Part shown: piece after piece, positions 17,368-26,323 of the stretch
Layout of the letters: each line of letters opens with the position of its first letter
How positions within the stretch are numbered: the first letter of the stretch is position 1
Source of the DNA: Trabulsiella odontotermitis
GTDB lineage: Bacteria > Pseudomonadota > Gammaproteobacteria > Enterobacterales > Enterobacteriaceae
Direction of reading: 5' to 3'
Assembly (NCBI RefSeq): GCF_030053895.1
Contig: NZ_CP125781.1
Location: 434,001-498,000, forward strand
Length of the DNA stretch: 64,000 bases
Notes under the pieces: model-generated
What the model was told of the DNA's origin: nothing
The model's database searches: none
Seen by the model: the letters and a program-made list of their open reading frames with translations, nothing else
Translations under genes and position numbers: made by a program

Positions 17368-18239
17368 CCACACTGGCCATTGATATCGGCGGCACGAAAC
17401 TGGCAGCCGGGCGCGTTAACGGTGACCTGCAGATCACGGCCCGCCGCGAAATGCCCACGCCCGCCAGCAAGACGCCAGAAGCATTAGCGGCAGCCTTACA
17501 CCAACTGGTGCAGCCGCTGTTACCGGGGGCAACGCGGGTGGCGGTGGCCTCAACCGGGATAATTCATGACGGCATACTGACGTCGATTAACCCGGCAAAC
17601 CTCGGCGGTCTGGCCTGCTTTCCGCTGGCAGAGACGCTGTCCCGCATTACCGGTCTGCCGTGTGTGGCGCTGAACGACGCCCAGGCAGCAGCGCTGGCGG
17701 AATACCATGCGCTGCGCGCCCCGGTGCCGGTGATGGTGTTTATCACCGTCTCAACTGGCGTCGGCGGCGGGATTGTCAGCGGCGGCAAACTGCTGGCCGG
17801 CGAGGGCGGTCTGGCGGGGCATATCGGCCATACGCTGGCGGATCCTCACGGACCACGCTGTGGCTGCGGGCGTATCGGTTGTGTGGAAGCGATCGCCTCC
17901 GGGCGCGGCATTGCGGCTGCGGCACGCGGTGATTTACAGGGGCTGGATGCGAAAACAATCTTCGCACATGCGCAGCAGGGGCACGCGCAGGCGGTGGAAC
18001 TCATCACCCACTCGGCACACACGCTGGCCCGCCTGATTGCCGACGTAAAAGCCGTGACCGACTGCGAATGTGTGGTGGTTGGCGGTAGCGTCGGCCTGGC
18101 GGAAGGGTATCTGGCGCAGGTGAACGCATTCCTCGCCGAGGAGCCGCAGGCGTATCAAACCGAATTACGCGAAGCCTGTTTCCGCCACGACGCGGGGTTG
18201 CTGGGTGCCGCATTATGGGCAGAAGGAGTAATGGCATGA
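17364..18239 (+). CDS. nanK: N-acetylmannosamine kinase
   Basis: ROK-family sugar kinase that phosphorylates N-acetylmannosamine from sialic acid. The 291 residues equal the E. coli length. The ATP phosphate motif DIGGTKLA is at ~7-14, the catalytic aspartate lies in ALNDAQAAA, and the ROK zinc site is GPRCGCGRIGCVE (about 164-176). The start codon overlaps the nanT stop, and its own stop overlaps the nanQ start, so the three are translationally coupled. The next enzyme, the 6-phosphate epimerase NanE, is not in this operon. Confidence 0.97.
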   Translation: MTTLAIDIGGTKLAAGRVNGDLQITARREMPTPASKTPEALAAALHQLVQPLLPGATRVAVASTGIIHDGILTSINPANLGGLACFPLAETLSRITGLPCVALNDAQAAALAEYHALRAPVPVMVFITVSTGVGGGIVSGGKLLAGEGGLAGHIGHTLADPHGPRCGCGRIGCVEAIASGRGIAAAARGDLQGLDAKTIFAHAQQGHAQAVELITHSAHTLARLIADVKAVTDCECVVVGGSVGLAEGYLAQVNAFLAEEPQAYQTELREACFRHDAGLLGAALWAEGVMA

Positions 18240-18703
18240 TCACTGGCGATATTCATCAGCCTACGGCGGCAGGGTTACCGCAGGCGATTGCCGACGCATT
18301 AACGCAGGCGCTGGCCGCCAGACCGGAACATAAAGAGATCGGGCAGTATCCGTTGCAGGGCGACACATTGTTCATGAATGTGATGCAGTTTGCCACGCAA
18401 CTGCCGCAGGAGAAACGCGCCGAGCTGCATCGTGACTATCTTGATATTCAGGTGTTGCTGGAAGGCGAAGAGCAGATCCGCTACGGCCTGCAAGGCAGTG
18501 CGCGCGAGTGCGATGCCTGGAACGAAGAGGGGGATTATCAGCTATGCGATGCCATTGATGGCGAACAGACGTTAACGCTCAGGCCGGGGATGTTTGTGGT
18601 GTTTATGCCAGGTGAACCGCATAAGCCCGGCTGCCATGTCAGCGAGGAACAGACGATCCGAAAAGTAGTGATCAAGCTGCACCGTAACGCAGCGGAAGTC
18701 TGA
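18236..18703 (+). CDS. nanQ: NanQ (YhcH), N-acetylneuraminate anomerase
   Basis: Small cupin-like protein of the YhcH/YjgK/YiaL family, described as an anomerase speeding the alpha-to-beta conversion of sialic acid. The 155 residues (E. coli 154) contain the metal-binding set HRDYLDIQ and the C-terminal MPGEPHKPGC. I chose ATG 18236, which overlaps the nanK stop as ATGA; an upstream frame to 18215 runs into nanK. It is the last gene of the operon and more diverged from E. coli than nanA or nanT. Confidence 0.93.
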   Translation: MITGDIHQPTAAGLPQAIADALTQALAARPEHKEIGQYPLQGDTLFMNVMQFATQLPQEKRAELHRDYLDIQVLLEGEEQIRYGLQGSARECDAWNEEGDYQLCDAIDGEQTLTLRPGMFVVFMPGEPHKPGCHVSEEQTIRKVVIKLHRNAAEV

Positions 18704-18735
18704 AAAAGCCCGGCGGTGAACCTGCCGGGTTTTTG
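18703..18735. terminator. Bidirectional terminator between nanQ and gltD
   Basis: CCCGGC (18709-18714) pairs with GCCGGG (18724-18729), flanked by an A run and a T run. It is the only sequence between the two converging stops. Confidence 0.88.
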
Positions 18736-18736
18736 A

Positions 18737-20155
18737 TTACACTTCAAGGAAATTCAGGATCCCGTCAGCAGCCTTGCGGCCTTCAGCAATCGCGGTCACC
18801 ACCAGGTCAGAACCGCGTACGATGTCGCCACCGGCGAAGATTTTCGGGTTGCTGGTCTGGAAAGCGTTTTCGTTGCCTTCCGGGGCGATAATGCGACCCT
18901 GGCTGTCCAGTTCCACACTGTGTTTTTCCAGCCACGACATGCTGTGCGGACGGAAACCAAACGCCATGACTACCGCATCGGCCGGAACCACATGTTCGGA
19001 GCCCGGTACGATTTCGGCGCGACGGCGGCCTTTGGCATCCGGCGCGCCCATTTCGGTACGCGCCATTTTCACACCGCAGACTTTACCGTTGGCATTCACC
19101 TCAACGCCCAGCGGCTGAACGTTAAACTGAAATTCCACGCCCTCTTCACGCGCGTTTTTCACTTCGCGTTTTGAGCCTGGCATGTTTTCTTCGTCACGGC
19201 GATAGGCGCAGGTAACGTGCGTGGCGCCCTGACGGACGGAGGTGCGTACGCAGTCCATCGCGGTGTCGCCACCGCCGAGGACCACCACGCGGCGACCTTC
19301 CATACTGACGTACGGCTCATCCGCCGTTTCACCGTAACCCATGATCTGCTTGGTGTTAGCGATGAGGAACGGCAGCGCGTCAAACACACCTTCAGCGTCT
19401 TCGTTTTCCAGTCCACCACGCATCGACTGATAGGTACCGACGCCGAGGAAAACGGCGTCATAGGTTTTCAGCAGATCGTCAAGCTGTACGTCGCGGCCCA
19501 CTTCGGTGTTCAACTGGAACTCTATACCCATGCCGGTGAAGATTTCACGGCGGCGGGTCATCACTTCTTTTTCCAGCTTAAAGGCCGGAATGCCGAAGGT
19601 CAGCAGGCCGCCGATTTCCGGGTGACGGTCAAACACCACCGCTTTCACGCCGTTGCGGGTCAGCACGTCGGCACATGCCAGACCAGCCGGACCTGCGCCG
19701 ATGATCGCGACGCGTTTGTCGGTTTGTTTCACGCCGGTGAGATCCGGGCGCCAGCCCATCTCAAACGCTTTATCGTTGATATAGCGCTCAATGTTGCCGA
19801 TGGTCACCGCGCCGAACTCGTCGTTCAGCGTACAGGAACCTTCGCACAGTCTGTCCTGTGGGCAGACGCGGCCGCAGACTTCCGGCAGCGTGTTGGTCTG
19901 GTGCGACAGTTCCGCCGCCTCGAAAATACGCCCCTCGTTCGCCAGCTTCAGCCAGTTAGGGATGTAGTTATGGACCGGGCATTTCCACTCGCAGTACGGG
20001 TTGCCGCAGGACAGACAGCGGTCTGCCTGCGCTTTGGCCTGGCCTTCAGAAAACGGCTCATAGATTTCCACAAATTCAATTTTGCGGATCTTCAGTGCTT
20101 TTTTCGGCGGGTCAACGCGCTGCAGGTCGATAAATTGATATACGTTCTGGCTCAT
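18737..20155 (-). CDS. gltD: Glutamate synthase (NADPH) small subunit
   Basis: FAD subunit that takes electrons from NADPH and passes them to GltB through iron-sulfur clusters; part of the GS-GOGAT nitrogen assimilation route. The 472 residues equal E. coli GltD. The N-terminal part has cysteine clusters CLSCGNPYCEWKCP and CGRVCPQDRLCEGSC; then an FAD site GAGPAGLA (about 152-159) and an NADPH site GGGDTAMD. It follows gltB by 9 nt. No gltF or fimbrial yhc genes follow it, unlike K-12. Confidence 0.98.
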   Translation of the reverse strand: MSQNVYQFIDLQRVDPPKKALKIRKIEFVEIYEPFSEGQAKAQADRCLSCGNPYCEWKCPVHNYIPNWLKLANEGRIFEAAELSHQTNTLPEVCGRVCPQDRLCEGSCTLNDEFGAVTIGNIERYINDKAFEMGWRPDLTGVKQTDKRVAIIGAGPAGLACADVLTRNGVKAVVFDRHPEIGGLLTFGIPAFKLEKEVMTRRREIFTGMGIEFQLNTEVGRDVQLDDLLKTYDAVFLGVGTYQSMRGGLENEDAEGVFDALPFLIANTKQIMGYGETADEPYVSMEGRRVVVLGGGDTAMDCVRTSVRQGATHVTCAYRRDEENMPGSKREVKNAREEGVEFQFNVQPLGVEVNANGKVCGVKMARTEMGAPDAKGRRRAEIVPGSEHVVPADAVVMAFGFRPHSMSWLEKHSVELDSQGRIIAPEGNENAFQTSNPKIFAGGDIVRGSDLVVTAIAEGRKAADGILNFLEV

Positions 20156-20164
20156 CTGGACTCC

Positions 20165-23100
20165 TTACTGCGCCTGCACGCGCAGCTCAGCTGCGCTACG
20201 ACTACGGTGACCCAACAGGGCTTTAACATCACTGGATTTCGGTTTCACCAGCGCGAATTTAGCAGAGAACGCAGGCCAGTTGGCGAGGATCTCTTCGCCG
20301 CGTGAAGAACCGGTGTGGTGCACATGCTCGGTAATCAGCCCGCGCAGATGCTCTTCGTGAATGGCAAGCGAATCGACCGCCAGCACTTCCACCAGCTCCG
20401 GGTTGACGCGTTTACGGAAATCGCCATCTTCATCCAGCACGTAGGCGAACCCCCCGGTCATCCCCGCGCCAAAGTTGACACCGGTTTTGCCCAGCACGCA
20501 GACAATACCGCCAGTCATGTATTCACAGCCGTTATCGCCAATGCCTTCAACCACGGTGATCGCTCCGGAGTTACGCACCGCAAAACGCTCACCCGCGCGA
20601 CCTGCTGCATACAGACGACCGCCGGTCGCGCCATACAGACACGTGTTGCCGATGATGCTCGCCTCGTGGCTGCGGAAAGCGGAACCCACCGGCGGACGTA
20701 CCGCCAGCAGACCGCCCGCCATGCCTTTGCCGACATAGTCGTTGGCATCGCCGGTCAGGTACAGCTCCACGCCGCCGGCGTTCCACACGCCAAAACTCTG
20801 GCCCGCAGTACCGCTGAAGTGCGCTTTAATCGGATCAGCAGACAGCCCCTGGTCGCCATGTGTTTGCGCGATATAACCTGACAGCGATGCGCCAACAGAA
20901 CGGTCGGTGTTGCGAATATCAAACCAGAACGTTTTGCTCTGCTTGTCATTCACATACGGTTTCGCCTGCTGCAATAGTTGTGCGTTGAGCACACCATTGT
21001 CGAATGGCGGGTTGTGCTCGGTGCAGTAAAGCGCTTTACCCGGGTGCGGTTCGGCGGTCTCCAGCAGTTTTGTCAAATCCAGCTTCTGCTGTTTGGCGGT
21101 GTAACCGTCCAGCGCTTTCAGCAGGTCGGTGCGGCCAATCAGATCCACCAGACGCGTCACGCCCAGTTGCGCCATCAGCTCACGGACTTCCTGTGCAATA
21201 AAGCCAAAGTAGTTGGTCACTTTGAACGGCAGGCCGTGGTAGTGATTCTTACGCAGTTTGTCATCCTGAGTCGCGACGCCGGTGGCGCAGTTATTCAGGT
21301 GGCAAATACGCAGGTATTTACAGCCCAGCGCCACCATCGGCCCGGTACCAAAGCCGAAGCTTTCCGCGCCGAGGATCGCCGCTTTGATGATATCGAGACC
21401 GGTTTTCAGGCCGCCATCCACCTGCAGACGAATTTTGTGGCGCAGACCGTTGGCGACCAGCGCCTGCTGGGTTTCCACCAGCCCCAGTTCCCATGGGCAA
21501 CCGGCATATTTCACTGACGACAGCGGGCTGGCGCCAGTGCCGCCATCGTAACCGGCAATGGTGATGAGATCGGCATAGGCTTTCGCCACACCGGTAGCAA
21601 TGGTGCCAACGCCCGGCTCGGAGACCAGCTTCACGGAGATCATCGCTTTCGGGTTGACCTGTTTCAGGTCGAAAATCAGCTGCGCCAGATCCTCAATCGA
21701 ATAGATATCGTGATGCGGCGGTGGCGAAATCAGCGTCACGCCAGGCACCGAATAGCGCAGACGGGCGATATACGGAGTGACTTTATCCCCCGGTAGCTGA
21801 CCGCCTTCACCTGGTTTCGCGCCCTGAGCGACTTTAATCTGAATGACATCGGCATTGACCAGATACGCCGGGGTAACGCCGAAACGACCAGAGGCGACCT
21901 GCTTAATGCGCGACACTTTGTTGGTGCCATAGCGCGCTGGATCTTCGCCGCCTTCGCCGGAGTTGGAGAAGCCACCGAGGCTGTTCATGGCTTCTGCCAG
22001 TGATTCGTGAGCTTCCGGGCTCAGGGCACCGATGGACATCGCCGCGGTATCGAAACGCTTAAACAGTTCGGTAGCCGGTTCGACGTCATTAATGCTGACC
22101 GCGTCCTCACCCGGATTCAACGCCAGCAGGTCACGCAACGTGGCTGCCGGACGCTCGTTTACCAGTTTTGCGTATTCCTGATAATCACGGTATTCGCCGC
22201 TTTGTACCGCCTGTTGCAACGTACGCACCACGTCCGGGTTGTAGGCGTGATACTCGCCACCGTGGACGTATTTCAGCAGACCGCCCTGCGACAGCGGCTT
22301 ACGCGCCAGCCACGCGACTTTCGACAGGTTCTGCAGATCCCGCTGGAAGTCGTCAAAATTAGCACCGCCGATGCGGCTAATCGCGCCCTGGAAGCAGAGA
22401 CCAGCAACGTTGGCATGCAGACCAACAGCTTCGAACAGTTTCGAGCAGCGATAAGAGGCGATCGTCGAAATGCCCATTTTGGACATGATCTTGTACAGCC
22501 CTTTGTTGATGCCGTTACGGTAGTTCAGCATCACAGTACGGTAATCTTTTTCAATCGCCTTACTGTCGACCAGTTTCGCCAGCGTTTCATATGCCAGGTA
22601 GGGGTAGATAGCCGTCGCGCCGAAGCCCAGCAGTACCGCAAAGTGGTGCGGGTCGCGGACGCTTCCGGTTTCGATGATGATGTTAGCGTCGCAGCGCAGG
22701 CTCTTATCCACCAGTCGCGTCTGGATCGCGCCTACCGCCATTGGCGCCGGAACCGGCAGACGGTTTTTGGCGATATTACGATCGGAGAGCACCAGCAGCA
22801 CGGTACCGTTACGCACCATCTGCTCCGCGGTATCGCACAGCGCTTTCACCGTCTCTTCGAGCGTGCTTTCGTTGACGTCGAAGGTGATATCCAGCGTATC
22901 GGCGCGGTAGTGCTCTTCCTTAATGGTAGTGAGCTGTTTGAAGTCGGAGTAAAGCAGAATCGGCGATTTAAAGCTCAGACGGTGCGCCTGGCCTTCCGCT
23001 TCGCAAAAGACGTTCATTTCACGGCCGATGCTGGTCGCCAGTGACATCACGTGCGCTTCACGCAGCGGATCGATCGGCGGGTTGGTCACCTGCGCAAACT

Positions 23101-24625
23101 GCTGACGGAAGTAATCATAAATGATGCGCGGCTGGCTGGAGAGCACTGCGAACGGGGTGTCATCGCCCATCGAGCCGACCGCTTCCTGACCATTTTCACC
23201 GAGCACGCGGATGACCGAATCCAGCTCTTCGGCGCTGTAGTTAAACTGTTTCTGGAAGCTGGCGAGGGTATCGTCGTCCAGTTCGCGGCTGCCCACTTCT
23301 TCGTCCGGCAGATCTTCAAACGGCACCAGGCGGCGGACGTTTTTCTCCATCCATTCTTTGTACGGATGGCGGCTTTTCAGATCGTCGTCAGTCTCCGCAG
23401 AGTGCAGAATGTGGCCGGAGCGGGTGTCGATCACCATCAGTTCACCAGGACCGACGCGGCCTTTCTCAACCACTTCATCTGGCTGGTAGTCCCAGATGCC
23501 CACTTCGGAGGCGCAGGTGATGAGTTTGTCTTTTGTGATGACGTAGCGCGCCGGGCGCAGACCGTTACGGTCGAGGTTACAGGCGGCGAAACGACCGTCA
23601 GACATCACGATGCCCGCCGGGCCGTCCCACGGCTCCATATGCATGGAGTTAAAGTCAAAGAAGGCGCGCAGCTCCGGATCCATATCCGGGTTGTTCTGCC
23701 ACGCTGGCGGCACCAGCAGACGCATGGCGCGCACGATGTCCATCCCGCCCGCCAGCAGCAGTTCAAGCATGTTATCAAGCGAGCTCGAGTCAGAGCCCGT
23801 CTCGTTGACGAACGGCGCGGCGTCCTGCAGGTCAGGGATCAGTGGGGTCTGGAATTTATAGGTACGCGCACGTGCCCACTGACGGTTGCCAGTGATGGTG
23901 TTGATTTCGCCGTTGTGTGCCAGATAGCGGAACGGCTGCGCCAGCGGCCAGCGCGGCACGGTGTTGGTGGAAAAGCGCTGGTGGAACAGACAAATGGACG
24001 ATTCCAGACGCAGATCCGCGAGATCCAGGTAAAAGCGCGGCAGATCCGCCGGCATACACAGACCTTTATAGATGTTTACGAGATTCGACAGGCTACAGAT
24101 GTAGAAGTCTTTATCGTCGGGCAGACGCTTCTCAATGCGGCGGCGGGCGATAAACAGGCGGCGCTCCATATCGCGCGGGCGCCAGCCTGCCGGGGCGTTA
24201 ACAAAAATTTGTTCAATCCGCGGCAGTGAGGAGAGGGCGATTTCACCGAGCACACCGTCGTTGGTGGGGACATCACGCCAGCCGACGATGGAGAGGGTTT
24301 CGCGCTGCAGTTCTTCTTCGACGACGCGACGCGCGTGGCTTGCCAGTTCAGGATCCTGATTGAGGAAAATCATCCCGACGGCGTAATTTTTGGCTAAACG
24401 CCAGCCGCGCTCTTCCGCCACGATACGAAAGAAACGATCCGGCTTTTGCAACAGCAGGCCGCAACCATCGCCGGTTTTACCGTCGGCGAGGATCGCGCCG
24501 CGGTGCTGCATGCGGGCCAGCGCATGAATAGCGGTGCGCACCACTTTGTGGCTAGGTTCGCCTTCTATGTGGGCGATCAGGCCGAAACCACAGTTATCCC
24601 TCTCAAGGGATTTATCGTACAACAT
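20165..24625 (-). CDS. gltB: Glutamate synthase (NADPH) large subunit
   Basis: Large catalytic subunit that makes two glutamates from glutamine and 2-oxoglutarate. The 1486 residues start MLYDKSLERDNCGFG; the short propeptide is removed to expose the catalytic N-terminal Cys12 of the class II amidotransferase domain. The FMN-binding synthase domain lies in the second half, with the [3Fe-4S] ligands in CKYLRICHLNNC, and the C-terminal right-handed beta-helix follows. GGGAGG lies 9 nt upstream of ATG 24625. It is the first gene of gltBD. Confidence 0.98.
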   Translation of the reverse strand: MLYDKSLERDNCGFGLIAHIEGEPSHKVVRTAIHALARMQHRGAILADGKTGDGCGLLLQKPDRFFRIVAEERGWRLAKNYAVGMIFLNQDPELASHARRVVEEELQRETLSIVGWRDVPTNDGVLGEIALSSLPRIEQIFVNAPAGWRPRDMERRLFIARRRIEKRLPDDKDFYICSLSNLVNIYKGLCMPADLPRFYLDLADLRLESSICLFHQRFSTNTVPRWPLAQPFRYLAHNGEINTITGNRQWARARTYKFQTPLIPDLQDAAPFVNETGSDSSSLDNMLELLLAGGMDIVRAMRLLVPPAWQNNPDMDPELRAFFDFNSMHMEPWDGPAGIVMSDGRFAACNLDRNGLRPARYVITKDKLITCASEVGIWDYQPDEVVEKGRVGPGELMVIDTRSGHILHSAETDDDLKSRHPYKEWMEKNVRRLVPFEDLPDEEVGSRELDDDTLASFQKQFNYSAEELDSVIRVLGENGQEAVGSMGDDTPFAVLSSQPRIIYDYFRQQFAQVTNPPIDPLREAHVMSLATSIGREMNVFCEAEGQAHRLSFKSPILLYSDFKQLTTIKEEHYRADTLDITFDVNESTLEETVKALCDTAEQMVRNGTVLLVLSDRNIAKNRLPVPAPMAVGAIQTRLVDKSLRCDANIIIETGSVRDPHHFAVLLGFGATAIYPYLAYETLAKLVDSKAIEKDYRTVMLNYRNGINKGLYKIMSKMGISTIASYRCSKLFEAVGLHANVAGLCFQGAISRIGGANFDDFQRDLQNLSKVAWLARKPLSQGGLLKYVHGGEYHAYNPDVVRTLQQAVQSGEYRDYQEYAKLVNERPAATLRDLLALNPGEDAVSINDVEPATELFKRFDTAAMSIGALSPEAHESLAEAMNSLGGFSNSGEGGEDPARYGTNKVSRIKQVASGRFGVTPAYLVNADVIQIKVAQGAKPGEGGQLPGDKVTPYIARLRYSVPGVTLISPPPHHDIYSIEDLAQLIFDLKQVNPKAMISVKLVSEPGVGTIATGVAKAYADLITIAGYDGGTGASPLSSVKYAGCPWELGLVETQQALVANGLRHKIRLQVDGGLKTGLDIIKAAILGAESFGFGTGPMVALGCKYLRICHLNNCATGVATQDDKLRKNHYHGLPFKVTNYFGFIAQEVRELMAQLGVTRLVDLIGRTDLLKALDGYTAKQQKLDLTKLLETAEPHPGKALYCTEHNPPFDNGVLNAQLLQQAKPYVNDKQSKTFWFDIRNTDRSVGASLSGYIAQTHGDQGLSADPIKAHFSGTAGQSFGVWNAGGVELYLTGDANDYVGKGMAGGLLAVRPPVGSAFRSHEASIIGNTCLYGATGGRLYAAGRAGERFAVRNSGAITVVEGIGDNGCEYMTGGIVCVLGKTGVNFGAGMTGGFAYVLDEDGDFRKRVNPELVEVLAVDSLAIHEEHLRGLITEHVHHTGSSRGEEILANWPAFSAKFALVKPKSSDVKALLGHRSRSAAELRVQAQ

Positions 24626-25306
24626 ATCAGTGAACCTCCCCAGGCTCTACGTGACACCCTCCTGACCGTTGCGCACAGGCGCAGCAAGAGCCTGGCGACG
24701 GGGCTGTGCGTTTCATACGCCTGCCTCGCATTCGCCCTCTTTATCCTTTTCGCAACGGTAAACAAGTTTGAGGACTTGCTTTTTAGAGGGAATCTTATAA
24801 CTGCATAAATATGATGAGCAGAGCGCTCATCCAGAAAGCTTCCAGCGGATTTCCACGTTATCGGGAATCGGCACACAGGTCAAATGGCAATCTTATTTAT
24901 ACAAAAGTGCGCTATATGCAGAATAATTTATTGATAATTAAGATTATTAATCAGTTTTAAGGTTGTCTGAACATGACAAAAACCGCAGGGTGAGTGTGAT
25001 CTGACTCACTATATGATTGCGCTGTAATGACTTTAGTGTGCTGAGTACGACATTTTAGCTAGATTTTTATTCTGTAAACTGACGTAAGTCCGCTTAATGG
25101 CTCTGTTTTATGACCAGGAAAGGAAGAATGAAGAAAAACGCGGATCCATAAGCAAAAATAATCGCGACGGGAATGAATTAATTTGCAAATAAAGTGCTTG
25201 GATATTCAATAGATAAAAGCCTGTCCGGGCGATTGATCCAGGTCATCGCCGAATTAGGCTAAAAGTGGCAGGCTTGGCCCTTTTCTCCAGGCCGGTCTAT
25301 CAGATT
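24626..25306. other. Divergent intergenic region gltB-yhcC
   Basis: A 681-bp gap, the longest non-coding stretch here. It includes the gltB leader and its promoter zone, a GAGCGCTC palindrome near 24820, and a strongly AT-rich part at ~24900-24960 of the kind bound by Lrp, IHF or H-NS; gltBD is Lrp-controlled in E. coli, but I did not place sites. A 7-codon frame with a good Shine-Dalgarno occurs at 25128-25151. No longer gene is supported. Confidence 0.6.
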
Positions 25307-26230
25307 ATGCAGTTACAGAAATTAGTCAATATGTTTGGTGGGGATCTTGCGCGCCGTTATGGCGAAAAGGTTCATAAGCTGACGCTGCACGGCGGGTTTA
25401 GCTGCCCGAATCGCGACGGCACCATCGGGCGCGGCGGCTGCACGTTCTGTAATGTGGCCTCCTTTGCTGATGAAGCGCAACAGCATCATTCTATTGCCGA
25501 GCAACTTGCACATCAGGCGCAGCTCGTCAATCGCGCCAGACGTTATCTGGCGTACTTTCAGGCTTATACCAGCACCTTTGCTGAAGTGCAGGTGCTGCGC
25601 GCGATGTACCAGCAGGCCGTGGCGCAGGCGAGCATCGTCGGGCTGTGCGTGGGTACCCGCCCGGACTGTGTGCCTGATGCAGTACTCGATTTACTGTCGG
25701 AATATCATGCGCAGGGCTATGAAGTGTGGCTGGAGCTGGGTTTACAGTCAGCGCACGATAAAACCCTGCATCGTATTAATCGCGGTCATGACTTTGCCTG
25801 CTATCAGCAGACGACACGGCTGGCGCGCGAGCGCGGCCTGAAGGTCTGCACGCATCTGATTGTCGGCCTGCCAGGCGAAGGGCAGGTTGAATGCCTGCAG
25901 ACGCTGGCGCGGGTGGTTGAAACCGGTGTTGACGGTATCAAACTGCATCCGTTGCATATAGTAAAAGGCAGCACGATGGCGAAAGCCTGGGCTGCCGGGC
26001 GGCTTAGTGGCATTGCGCTTGATGACTATACCGTCACCGCGGGCGAGATGATCCGCCACACGCCGCCAGAAGTGGTGTATCACCGCATTTCTGCCAGCGC
26101 CCGTCGTCCGACGCTGCTGGCGCCGCTGTGGTGTGAAAACCGCTGGACGGGCATGGTGGAGCTTGATAAGTACCTGAATGCCCACGGTGTACAGGGGTCC
26201 GCACTCGGTCGAAACTGGGTTGCGCATTGA
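25307..26230 (+). CDS. yhcC: YhcC, radical SAM protein
   Basis: Cytosolic radical S-adenosylmethionine protein of the YhcC/Rv-type TIGR01212 family; its substrate is not well established. The iron-sulfur cysteines are in the pattern C-x11-C-x2-C (SCPNRDGTIGRGGCTFC, residues ~30-46), and a conserved LELGLQ strand and HLIVGLPGE loop follow. The 307 residues compare with 309 in E. coli; the C-terminal tail is slightly shorter. ATG 25307 gives the conserved MQLQKLVN start; the open frame to 25265 is not conserved. arcB begins 94 bp downstream. Confidence 0.93.
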   Translation: MQLQKLVNMFGGDLARRYGEKVHKLTLHGGFSCPNRDGTIGRGGCTFCNVASFADEAQQHHSIAEQLAHQAQLVNRARRYLAYFQAYTSTFAEVQVLRAMYQQAVAQASIVGLCVGTRPDCVPDAVLDLLSEYHAQGYEVWLELGLQSAHDKTLHRINRGHDFACYQQTTRLARERGLKVCTHLIVGLPGEGQVECLQTLARVVETGVDGIKLHPLHIVKGSTMAKAWAAGRLSGIALDDYTVTAGEMIRHTPPEVVYHRISASARRPTLLAPLWCENRWTGMVELDKYLNAHGVQGSALGRNWVAH

Positions 26231-26323
26231 AGTGCAACGTCCAGGTCACATCGCTGCAACTTCCTGCAACGCCTCGCTCAGAATTGAGTATTATTGAGCG
26301 GTGATGTCGCGAAGGAATTCTCT

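Noticed and set aside
22007..24229. Two long plus-strand frames opposite gltB
   Set aside because: Fully antisense to the conserved glutamate synthase gene, low-complexity composition, no known family.
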